Shown piece by piece: positions 56,362-64,000 of a stretch of DNA of 64,000 bases. A program made the position numbers and the translations under genes. Numbering within the stretch: position 1 is the stretch's first letter; every line of letters starts with the position of its first letter. The DNA is from Bathymodiolus japonicus methanotrophic gill symbiont. GTDB taxonomy: Bacteria > Pseudomonadota > Gammaproteobacteria > Methylococcales > Methylomonadaceae. The stretch lies in NCBI RefSeq assembly GCF_019721995.1, contig NZ_BLYC01000003.1, positions 62,001 to 126,000 on the forward strand, written 5' to 3'. The notes under the pieces were generated by a model. That model had not been told where the DNA came from. It saw only the letters and a program-made list of their open reading frames with translations, and ran no database searches.

Positions 56362-57693
56362 ATGAACGGAAAAATTTATTTAGTCGGATTTGGCCCAGGC
56401 GCTGAAGAGCATATGTCATTCAAGGCCAAATCTGCCATCGCAGAATCCGATGTAGTCATTGGTTACACCACCTATATCAAGTTAGTCAAAGACTTGCTCG
56501 ATGGCAAAGAGGTCATCAGAAAAGGCATGACCGAAGAAATCGACCGCTGTATCGAAGCCTATGAACAGGCAAAACTGGGTAAAACGATTGCCCTGATTTC
56601 TTCGGGAGACATCGGCGTATATGGCATGGCCGGGCCTACCTACGAAGTATTATTACAAGCCGGCTGGACACCCACTGATGATATTCAGGTAGAAATAGTC
56701 CCGGGAAGTACCGCACTTTCCGCCTGTGCATCGTTAGTGGGAGCACCATTAACGCATGACTTCTGCTCGATTTCCCTATCTGATCTATTAACGCCATGGC
56801 CAGTGATCGCCAGACGAATAGAAGCCGCAGGACACGCTGACTTCGTTATTGCTTTATATAATCCAAAAAGTGGCCGACGTACGCAGCAGATCGTTGAAGC
56901 GCAGAAAATATTATTACGTTATCGTCGCCCTGACACTCCGGTTGCCATTGTTAAATCTGCCTATCGACGTCGACAGGATATACAGCTGGTACGCCTGGAT
57001 GAAATGTCTGATTGTGAAATAGGCATGCTAACCACCGTACTGATTGGTAACTCATCGACCTTTATCAAGCACGGCTTGATGATTACCCCGCGCGGATATG
57101 CCAATAAATACAGTAGTTTGACTGGCGCCGCAAAAGAAGGAGAAAAAGCAGGGATTTCCCTGACTATGGGGCTAGAAGGTTGGTATGCCTGTTTACGTCA
57201 GTATGTAGCAGATAATCCTGGGTTAACGCTGGAGAAAATAGCTGATTATTTTGGCGTAGTCGTAGGTGAAGTACTAAGTGCCATCGCCGCAGGTGAAAGC
57301 GCAGGTGAACATAAAGCCGCACGCATTCAAGCTGGCAAATTAAATGAAGTGGTTAGCGCCTGTGAAAGCTGGGGGCATTTACGTGGTATAGTGCGCGCAG
57401 AAGCGGGTGCAGTAACTGAGTTATTTCTCCGGGCAAAGGATTTTCAATTACGCGGTGACTGGTTAAATATTGAAACCGATGCATTCCATTGCCATATCAA
57501 CTGGAGCAAAGTCAATGCTGCCTATCTGGCATGTCGTACAGATAAGTCCTATGGGGTGAACTTTATTGATAATAAAGGCCATCTAGTTTTCAGATTGTTA
57601 CTAATGAAAGAGAATGGCGAATTTAGTGCCACAAAAATTAATGCCTATATGCAGACCTGGCAAGCGCTAATAGAGGAGCCAAACAATGACTGA
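56362..57693 (+). CDS. cobJ: Precorrin-3B C17-methyltransferase fused to HutX-like domain
   Basis: CobJ/CbiH methylates C17 with ring contraction. Residues 1-245: KIYLVGFGPGAEEHMSFKAKSAI, VVIGYTTYIKLV, LISSGDIGVYGMAGPTYEVL, VEIVPGSTALSACASLVGAPLTHDFCSISLSDLLTPW and ADFVIALYNPKSGRR, all canonical. Residues about 255-443 form a second domain: ADNPGLTLEKIADYFGVVVGEVLSAI (N-terminal helical part) and a core with GHLRGIVRAEAGAVTELFLRAKDF, FHCHINWSKVNAAYLACR, FIDNKGHLVFRLLL, matching the ChuX/HutX heme-utilisation fold. The fusion suggests tetrapyrrole binding or transfer (inference). The stop overlaps the ferredoxin start by 8 bp. Confidence 0.88.
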   Translation: MNGKIYLVGFGPGAEEHMSFKAKSAIAESDVVIGYTTYIKLVKDLLDGKEVIRKGMTEEIDRCIEAYEQAKLGKTIALISSGDIGVYGMAGPTYEVLLQAGWTPTDDIQVEIVPGSTALSACASLVGAPLTHDFCSISLSDLLTPWPVIARRIEAAGHADFVIALYNPKSGRRTQQIVEAQKILLRYRRPDTPVAIVKSAYRRRQDIQLVRLDEMSDCEIGMLTTVLIGNSSTFIKHGLMITPRGYANKYSSLTGAAKEGEKAGISLTMGLEGWYACLRQYVADNPGLTLEKIADYFGVVVGEVLSAIAAGESAGEHKAARIQAGKLNEVVSACESWGHLRGIVRAEAGAVTELFLRAKDFQLRGDWLNIETDAFHCHINWSKVNAAYLACRTDKSYGVNFIDNKGHLVFRLLLMKENGEFSATKINAYMQTWQALIEEPNND

Positions 57694-58030
57694 TAAAATT
57701 AAACCTAAAATGATGAATTATACTCGCCACCTGCTGGTCTGTGTAGGCGAGCGCTGCTCTGAAAACAGTGCAGGGCAAGCGCTGTACGATCAATTAAAAG
57801 ATAAATTCAAGCAATCCGGTTTGAATGAAGGTGCATTGCGAGTCAAACGTAGCCGAGCCACCTGTTTTGGAACCTGCAAATCTGGGCCTCTTATTTGCGT
57901 ACAACCGGATGGAGTCTGGTATTATGATGTTACCAGCGAAAAATTAGATCGCATTATCAAAGAACATCTGCTGGGTGGTGCGCCTGTTACCGACTACATT
58001 TATCACCAAGGGCCAGGCGCGACGATATAA
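57686..58030 (+). CDS. Thioredoxin-like 2Fe-2S ferredoxin
   Basis: 114 residues. RHLLVCVGERCSENSAGQALYD and RSRATCFGTCKSGPLICVQPDGVWYYDVT give the four cysteines of the (2Fe-2S) thioredoxin-like ferredoxin family, with the pattern CxxxxC and CxxxC. Such ferredoxins are common in cobalamin operons and may supply electrons for ring contraction or cobalt reduction. Translationally coupled to cobJ by overlap. Last gene of the operon before the cold-shock gene. Confidence 0.88.
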   Translation: MTDKIKPKMMNYTRHLLVCVGERCSENSAGQALYDQLKDKFKQSGLNEGALRVKRSRATCFGTCKSGPLICVQPDGVWYYDVTSEKLDRIIKEHLLGGAPVTDYIYHQGPGATI

Positions 58031-58052
58031 AGCAACGAAGAACGAGGTTTAT

Positions 58053-58430
58053 ATGGCTAAACAAGAATATACCGGGGCTATCGCAGCCTGGAAAGATGAT
58101 AGAGGCTTCGGTTTTATCCGTACCGAAAGTGACAATAAAGAAGACGATGTATTTATTCATATTTCATCACTCAATAATATGAGCCGACGTCCACGAGTCG
58201 GTGATATTATTCATTACGACTTAATCGAAGAAAACGGCAAAACCAAAGCCAGCAATGCAATTATCGAAGGTGTAGAGCCATTCCGCGATGCATCCGGTGG
58301 TTGCAATACCTTTTTAACAGTGCTGATTACGGCAATTATTGCCAGTGCCATTACCTACGGGGTGCTAACCAAAGTATTACAACCAGAAAATGACTGTAGC
58401 AATGGTTTAAGCATAGAACTTACGCAATGA
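58053..58430 (+). CDS. Cold-shock domain protein with membrane helix
   Basis: 125 residues; ATG 58053 chosen because GAGG lies 7 bp upstream and the protein then opens MAKQEYTGAIAAWKDDRGFGFI (an in-frame GTG at 57975 would lie inside the ferredoxin gene). Residues 5-70 are a cold-shock domain with RNP motifs GFGFIRT and DVFIHISSL. Residues about 88-108 (TFLTVLITAIIASAITYGVLT) form one membrane helix, so this is a membrane-tethered RNA-binding protein related to CSD-DUF1294 proteins but lacking the full DUF1294. 22 bp after the ferredoxin; probably cotranscribed. Confidence 0.85.
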   Translation: MAKQEYTGAIAAWKDDRGFGFIRTESDNKEDDVFIHISSLNNMSRRPRVGDIIHYDLIEENGKTKASNAIIEGVEPFRDASGGCNTFLTVLITAIIASAITYGVLTKVLQPENDCSNGLSIELTQ

Positions 58431-58448
58431 ACTACCTACAGGTTTTAT

Positions 58449-59981
58449 CATCAGTGTTCCCCTATCAATTGAGGTCGTGAAACTAACCTCGCCACAAGAG
58501 AGCTCATAAAGCACTGTAAAGACATTCCTGTTATTATTGCGTTTTGAACTGCCCGAATGGTATACGAGCTGATACGAGATATTCTTGCCTGGAAAAATAA
58601 TGGATTCACAAAACGATCTCGTTTTTGAGCCTGTTGCTTCCTTATCTCCAGAGCCTCGCTATATTTTTTATCCGATGGATGAATCAATTCTGGCAGTTGT
58701 GTTTTTGAAATCTCTTCAAACACGTGCATTAAATTATAGCTCATTGCAGTCAGGCGCATTTGATTTTCAAGTGAGCGGGTATTGGAAGACCAAGCTTTAG
58801 TTTCCTTGAAATTACTTTTAGTGTTATTGAATGTCTTTTCAATCGTCCATCGCTTGAAATACAGCATGGCAATGGTTCCAGGGTTAATAGTCATTGGCAA
58901 GGTTGTCACAAACCGGTGAAGTTTTCCGGTTTCTGGATCACGGTAATCCACCACGTTAAATTTGATGCCCTTGTTTTCGTACACACTGTATGCTTCAACC
59001 CCTGTATTGATCTCATGGCGGGAGTCAAAAGGGATAGACTCAACCAGAGTCGCAATTGAATTTTCTTTTAGCATTGAAATCATGTAATTAGCATGTCGTT
59101 TCTGCCGATCCCACCAGACAAAGTCGGTGACGGCTTTATCGTAGACATAGAGATGTTTCTGAGAGCTGTTATTTCCCTTGTTTTGCTTTTCAATATGATC
59201 TCGTAACACAGGTATTTCTTGATGCCTCTGAGTTCCGTTTGTCACCAGACAAAGAAATCTGAGCAACCCACTTCTGAGATTCAACGCGTAAATCCCCCCG
59301 GCCGCATAAACTTTCCCCTTGCTGTTTTTTTCAGTATGGCAGGCATGATCAATAAAATGTCCATCCGCTGCTTCTATGGTGTATTCGTCAAGTTCTGGGA
59401 ATGCTTTAAGATAATCAATGCCTTGCGATAGCAGTGTTTCAGCGTGAAGATGATAGCTCTGCTGTTCAAATGCCTCAAGCATACTTGTTCGTCTATGCGA
59501 CTTCAGTGATTTAAAATACGTTGAGTGGGGAAGCAGCTGGCCATAAATCTGTTCATTGGTTTGGAAGAAATGGCGACCACTATCGACTACACTGATACAG
59601 CGTAATAACCCAAGGCGAATAAAGTCGATATCCTTCAACTCTGGGCATGAACGAGACCACAAAGGATGACGCTCTGCTAACAGGGCACGTTCCATACTTT
59701 CATTGCAGTGTTGGTGAATATGTTCAGAGAGTGGTAGGTCTTTAAGCATGGGTGATATCCGTTTATGAGGTGATTAAAACGGAAATTTTTAGAAAATTTC
59801 TTCGGCAATTGCAAGCTTTATTTGAAATTATTTGTTGTTTTTTTACGGTGCCTACAGAGTGTCTATTTGCTGTTATAAGTGATTAAAATCAAAAAGATGG
59901 AAATATTCGAGTGGTGCTACATTCAGGTAGGTTATAGGCTGCTTTGTTTAGGTACTTCTTCTTTCAATGGGAACACTGATG
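58449..59981 (-). mobile_element. IS-A copy 6, complete (1533 bp)
   Basis: Both repeats intact and 8 bp duplication GGTTTTAT on either side; same length as copy 1. Recent insertion. Confidence 0.95.
58451..59749 (-). CDS. IS-A transposase, 432 aa
   Basis: Identical in layout to 19053-20351, with single residue changes (RHFFQTNEQ for RHFLQTNEQ, TQLPELIHP for TQQPELIHP, EIRKQQ for EIRQQQ). Asp, Asp and YREK residues intact. With complete ends and a clear target duplication this copy looks competent to move. Confidence 0.93.
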   Translation of the reverse strand: MLKDLPLSEHIHQHCNESMERALLAERHPLWSRSCPELKDIDFIRLGLLRCISVVDSGRHFFQTNEQIYGQLLPHSTYFKSLKSHRRTSMLEAFEQQSYHLHAETLLSQGIDYLKAFPELDEYTIEAADGHFIDHACHTEKNSKGKVYAAGGIYALNLRSGLLRFLCLVTNGTQRHQEIPVLRDHIEKQNKGNNSSQKHLYVYDKAVTDFVWWDRQKRHANYMISMLKENSIATLVESIPFDSRHEINTGVEAYSVYENKGIKFNVVDYRDPETGKLHRFVTTLPMTINPGTIAMLYFKRWTIEKTFNNTKSNFKETKAWSSNTRSLENQMRLTAMSYNLMHVFEEISKTQLPELIHPSDKKYSEALEIRKQQAQKRDRFVNPLFFQARISRISSYTIRAVQNAIITGMSLQCFMSSLVARLVSRPQLIGEH

Positions 59982-60029
59982 GGTTTTATAGCAAAATCAA
60001 TTAGGATTGAGGATTAAATAAAACCCGAA

Positions 60030-60105
60030 TCCTGTAGGATGAGCTGAGGTACGAAGCGCATCACACAATGGTGCGCTTCGTACCTCAGCACACCCTACAT
60101 AATAT
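60030..60105. repeat. Palindromic intergenic repeat
   Basis: TGTAGGATGAGCTGAGGTACG ... CGTACCTCAGCACACCCTACA: a near-perfect hairpin with GCTGAGGTACGAAGCGCA arms and loop TCACACAATGG. Related to 21049-21114. Remaining parts of 59990-60219 have no gene. Confidence 0.85.
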
Positions 60106-60961
60106 AGTTTCGGATATTAATAAATCCTGGTTCCTTAACAAGGGTGGGCATGGCTCACCCTTTCCCCTCACCTCGATACAACATGAATCTCTACTTTTCC
60201 CACGTTATTATTCCTATCACTCGATGTTCAAGTTTTTGATATTGAGAAGGTAAAATCAGGTATTCTGAGGTTGTTGTAATTTTATCGGTGTAATCCCATG
60301 TTAATGAATGCCCCAGCCACCTTTATCCAAAGCTATATTGACGATTTAAATGATGCGCTCAATCAGCTAAAACCCGGAGCCGCTTTGACACGGATTCAAG
60401 CCGCTTGGTTGGGCACTTGTTTAACGGGCATACTGCTAATGAACTCTGTTTGCTGGGCTAAGTTTGAGCGAGCAAGCCTTGGAGATTGCAAAGTAGCCGC
60501 ATTATCCTGGGTGTTTCGTAAAGCAAGTATACCCTGGGACTGGTTGCTACGGGTGAGTGTGGTCTTAATTTTAAAACGTTATGGCATTACTGAAGGTGTG
60601 TTGGCCTTTGATGAATCAGACCGAGCACGATCTAAGTCTACAAAACGTATTTATAAGGTTCACAAGCAGAAACACAAAGGCTCCGGCGGGTATGTTAATG
60701 GACAAACGATAGTATTATTGCTGCTAGTTACCTCATCCATTACAGTGCCTGTCGGTTTTTTCTTTTATATGCCGGATCCAGCCTTAAAGCAGTGGGATAA
60801 AGAAGATAAACGGTTGAAAAAGAGCGGTATAGCAAAAAAAGATCGGCCTATTAAGCCTGAACGTGACAGTGCCTACCCGACCAAAACAGAGATTGCATTA
60901 GGCTTATTAAAAGAGTTTAAAGTTGCGCATAGCCTGATTAAAATTGTAACTACTCAGCGTA

Positions 60962-61252
60962 CGCTTAAAATCAGGGAAACGGAGCCTAAGCGGAGTGATG
61001 ATTTTTAGTCTCTGGTAGGCGACAGGGCAATTCGCTGATCCGAAGTGCGCTAGTAGCGCGCGAGGGAGGCAAGAATTGCATTCCGAATAGCCGTCCAGCC
61101 ATTTGAGGTAGACTTAACTGAGCAGGGTTTTGTGCGTAGTTGAGTAGTTGAGACGGACGCAGGGCGACCAGGGCATCTCCCATTCGCTGCGTAGGCGAAT
61201 GAATGTTGGTGACAGGAGTCCCAGAATGTTGTGAGGTAGCATGGCGCGCCTG
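60962..61252 (-). mobile_element. SE-A3 element in IS66 leader, copy 2 (291 bp)
   Basis: Minus strand from CAGGCGCGCC (61252) to TTTTAAGCG (60962), right flank TACG. Same position as in IS66 copy 1; carried by the IS. Confidence 0.93.
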
Positions 61253-61497
61253 AATAATTAAAAAAGTTCTTGACAGGGTTTTAGTCTGGTTTTTGTGATT
61301 TTTAGTAAACTGCCCAACAGTCGATTAATCCACGCTTTATTGCTTCTATCGCTATAGTCATCACAAAATGTCCCCTTAAACATCTACGACCTCGAAGAAC
61401 TTTTTTATTCGCCTTACAATCGCTTAAAACAAGGAAAATTCGGGATTTAAAACCCATGAGATAATAAGCCTGTCCTTAAAGCAATACAGGTTACCCT

Positions 61498-62907
61498 TTG
61501 AAAATAGACTTCATCGATGTTGATTCCGCAATCAGTCATGCCAAACAGTTACTTGAAACTGAGCGTGATATATCGCCTGCGCTAAAATCAGCACTGGAAG
61601 TGATTCTATTATTAGTCACGGTATTACTCAATCGAGTGACACTGAACAGCAAAAATAGCAGTAAACCACCTGCAAGTGATCCCAAACGTAAAAAAGGGAA
61701 TCGAAAAAAATCAGATAAGCCTTCTGGCGGACAAAAATCGCATGTCGGCACGACACTTCAAAAAATAGATGACCCGGATGAAATCGAGATCATTACCATT
61801 GATCGCCGTACCTTGCCAAAAGGGCGATACACGGCAGATGGCTTTGAAACACGCCAGGTATTCGATATTGATATCTCAAGGGTAGTGACAGAATACCAGG
61901 CGCAACGGTTGATAAATGGAAAAGGTCAGTGTTTTATCGCTCCTTTTCCAGATGAGGTTACTAAGGCTGCGCAATATGGTAATGGGATAAAAGCCCATGT
62001 GGTTTATCTTTCGCAATATCAGTTATTGCCCTACAACCGAATACAGGAGTATTTCGCTGATCAATTAGGTATGCCGATTAGTGAAGGTTCTATCTATAAT
62101 TTCAATGAACTGGCCTATGAGAAGTTGGCTGGGTTTGAAACTATCAGTAAAGAACACTTAGTCGAATCAGCGTGCATTCATGCGGATGAAACAGGCATTA
62201 ATATTAATGGTAAGCGCCATTGGCTACATGGGGCCTCCAATGTTCAGTGGACACACTTCTTTCCCCATGCCAAACGTGGCACAGAGGCAATGAATGACAT
62301 TGGTATTTTACCCCATTTTCATGGGATTTTATGTCATGATCATTGGAAGCCCTACTATAAATATGATTGTACTCATTCGCTTTGTAATGCACATCATTTG
62401 AGGGAATTAACGCGCGCCTAGGAGCAGGATAAACAGGAGTGGGCGCTTGAAATGAAACGACTACTTGAAAAAATGAATGATGCCGTCAATGAAGCAGGTG
62501 GCATGCTACTACATAAAGAAGCAGAAAAATGGAAGGTACAATACAGAGAATTACTTGGCAAAGCGGAGATCGAATGCCCACCACCCGATAAGCCTAAAGA
62601 AGTAAAACGGGAGCGAATAAAACGCAGTAAAGCTAGAAACTTACTGGAAAGGCTGATTAATTATGAAGAGGATGTCTTGCGCTTCATGACAAATACCTGG
62701 GTGCCATTTACCAATAATGCCGCAGAAAATTCGATTCGGATGACCAAGGTTCAACAGAAAATATCCGGCTGCTTTCGTAGTACCAAGGGTGCAGAGATAT
62801 TTTGTCGTGTCAGAGGGTATTTATCAACGTGCCGTAAACAAGGTCTAAGTGCAACTCAGGCAATGACCTTGGTCTTTGAGGGAAAGTTACCTGAATTTGC
62901 TTTATAA
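61498..62907 (+). pseudogene. IS66 transposase with amber stop
   Basis: 469 codons in one frame broken only by TAG at 62419-62421 (after HHLRELTRA, before EQDKQEWALEMKRLLEKMND). Features as in copy 1: SSKPPASDP, HADETGININGKRHWLHG, HDHWKPYYKYD and AAENSIRMTKVQQKISGCFRS. The C-terminus is normal (LVFEGKLPEFAL). A TTG or TTT-proximal start is assumed at 61498 (TTGAAAATAGAC). Low-level amber suppression would give full protein, otherwise dead. Confidence 0.88.
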
Positions 62908-63670
62908 TTTCATTGAACTACTCAGCTTCGCTGAGTAGTTACTTAAAATTAAAGGCGTACTGGCTGATGCGCTGTATGGTGAAAAGCCTTTATGGACGAA
63001 GCCGCTAAAGAATCTGGAGGCTCGCAGGTGATTAGCCAATTAAGTAAAAACCAAAATATTGAATATAGAGGTAGAATAAGGTCAGTCGAGAGCTACTTTA
63101 ATTCGATTAACAAAGGCATTGATCAGATAATACGTGTACGTGGCGGAAAAGAGATTAAAGTGACTGTCAGCAGTGCACGATTAAAGGTGAGTTCTCACAG
63201 TAAAAAACGCTTTGTCATTGCCTTAAAATATGACGGTGAAAACGACTATCGCTATTTAGTGGCGACAGACCTGACTTGGCGCACACAAGATATTATTCAA
63301 GCCTATACGTTGAGATGGCTGATTGAGGTTTTCTTTGAGGACTGGAAGCTTTATGAAGGATGGGGGCGTGAGGCCAAACAATTAGATGAAGAGGGATCAA
63401 GCCGTGGCCTGATTCTGAGTCTTTTGTTTGACCATTGCCTTCTCCTTCACCCAGAGCAAATAGCCCGCATTGAAAGCAAACTACCTGCGTATACCGTAGG
63501 AAGCTTACAGCGCAAGTCTCAAATGGATGTACTGCTTGAGTTCATCACGTCATTGCTAGAGTTTCCAGATCCTGGTGATAAGCTGAAAGAGTTAGGTGAA
63601 TTAATAAAGGATGTGTTTCAACTGATGCCATCAGGAAAACATATGATTGGCAGAGATTTAGGGCGCTTAG

Positions 63671-63989
63671 CCCATCTTCGTCACTATTGATGATGTAGTT
63701 GTTATAAATCAATTGGTTGAAATTTTAAAAAGTAGCCAGTTGGCACTACAGATTTTGTGTTTTTGTATAAAACGTTGGATTTTTTAGAGTATTTTTGTCG
63801 CATGTAAATTACACTCAAATAATGATGATTTTTTTGACAAAAGTCAATGAATTTATCGACAAAAATAATATAAATGGCACTACAAAACTTTCAAAAAAAA
63901 CACCATTGATTTTAAAGAGAATTTTTCGACAAAAAATCGCTTAAACCGATGAATCAATGGCTTAGAAAGATGAAAGTGACGAAGATGGG
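63671..63989. mobile_element. M3 MITE (319 bp), copy 2
   Basis: CCCATCTTCGTCAC to GTGACGAAGATGGG, duplication TTAG. At the identical IS-B position as 21715-22033, but inverted relative to the IS-B gene. Confidence 0.9.
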
Positions 63990-64000
63990 TTAGGGCCAAC

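Larger units (their letters stand above)
60946..62942 (+). mobile_element. IS66-family element, copy 2
   Basis: GTAACTACTCAGC to GCTGAGTAGTTAC with a perfect 8 bp duplication TTAAAATT in IS-B: direct proof of ends and target size. Right end has an extra internal hairpin (CTACTCAGC TTC GCTGAGTAG). Leader 61253-61497 contains TTGACA at about 61273 but no clear -10. Confidence 0.95.
60220..64000 (+). mobile_element. IS-B copy 6, with IS66 and M3 inserts, runs off window
   Basis: Starts CTCGATGTTCAAG after flank TATCA. Interrupted by IS66 copy 2 (60946-62942, duplication TTAAAATT) and by M3 (63671-63989). The right end lies beyond 64000. Confidence 0.93.
60298..64000 (+). pseudogene. IS-B transposase split by IS66 and M3
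   Basis: Pieces 60298-60945 and 62951-63670, as in other IS-B proteins. Besides the IS66 insertion (after codons for SLIKI), one A is missing in the GAAAAAGCC stretch (about 62983), shifting the frame, and M3 changes the C-terminus to GRLAHLRHY. Not functional. Confidence 0.9.

Noticed and set aside
57975-58052. GTG 57975 as start of the membrane cold-shock protein
   Set aside because: It would lie inside the ferredoxin gene and add 26 residues unlike any cold-shock protein; ATG 58053 has a good ribosome-binding site.

Overview
This window looks like part of a gammaproteobacterial chromosome (moderate GC, AT-rich spacers, proteobacterial cobalamin, cold-shock and lipoprotein genes) in which insertion sequences and small non-coding elements have expanded massively and nested inside each other. 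A host-associated or methanotroph-like gammaproteobacterium would fit the gene content (copper oxidase cluster, cobalamin genes, IS load), but nothing here fixes the genus.

Layout. 1-4.0 kb: broken IS3-family element, a hipA-like kinase pseudogene carrying two MITEs, a group II intron maturase scrap. 4.0-7.5 kb: minus-strand lipoprotein, YceI protein, SAM methyltransferase and two membrane proteins. 7.5-10.9 kb: minus-strand copper cluster (cupredoxin, multicopper oxidase, small secreted protein) ended by a hairpin terminator. 11.2-14.9 kb: pgi, a doubly broken mltF, a lipoprotein pseudogene. 15.0-18.7 kb: cspA, then the cobalamin genes cobQ (minus) and cbiB-cobC (plus). 18.7-23.6 kb: IS and MITE nest. 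23.6-27.0 kb: RND scrap, then four ordinary plus-strand genes (TauE/SafE, DUF502, FetB-like, DUF721). 27-43 kb: IS copies around an aldehyde dehydrogenase interrupted by one element, a DUF4345 pseudogene, a truncated selD fusion, an acyltransferase and glf. 43.1-48.5 kb: decayed or poorly assembled IS nest. 48.5-55 kb: truncated NeuD-like acetyltransferase and a deep nest in an IS3-family copy. 55.0-58.4 kb: second cobalamin block (cbiG core, cobE, cobJ fused to a HutX-like domain, 2Fe-2S ferredoxin) plus a membrane cold-shock protein. 58.4-64 kb: more nested IS copies.

Names used below. IS-A: 1533 bp IS4-type, 432 aa transposase, 8 bp target duplication. IS-B: IS4-type, 468 aa transposase, ends CTCGATGTTCAAG, 5 bp TWTWA-like duplication. 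IS-C and IS-D: IS3 family. IS66 copies: ISBst12-like, 8 bp duplication. M1 (about 205 bp), M2 (152 bp), M3 (319 bp) and M4 (158 bp): inverted-repeat MITEs.

Most interesting system: a family of 17 copies of short, non-coding, strongly structured elements (here SE-A1 260 bp, SE-A2 280 bp, SE-A3 283/291 bp, SE-B 295 bp, one 183 bp foldback). They have no terminal inverted repeats, insert with no target duplication (checked against empty sites inside this window), end in a hairpin followed by CAGCG or AAGCG, and all 17 independent 3' junctions have G exactly four bases into the flank (element|NNNG). Stems covary between subtypes. Excision in silico restores whole genes. Architecture is reminiscent of HEARO/omega-RNA elements of the IS200/IS605 superfamily, but no partner nuclease or transposase for them is visible here.
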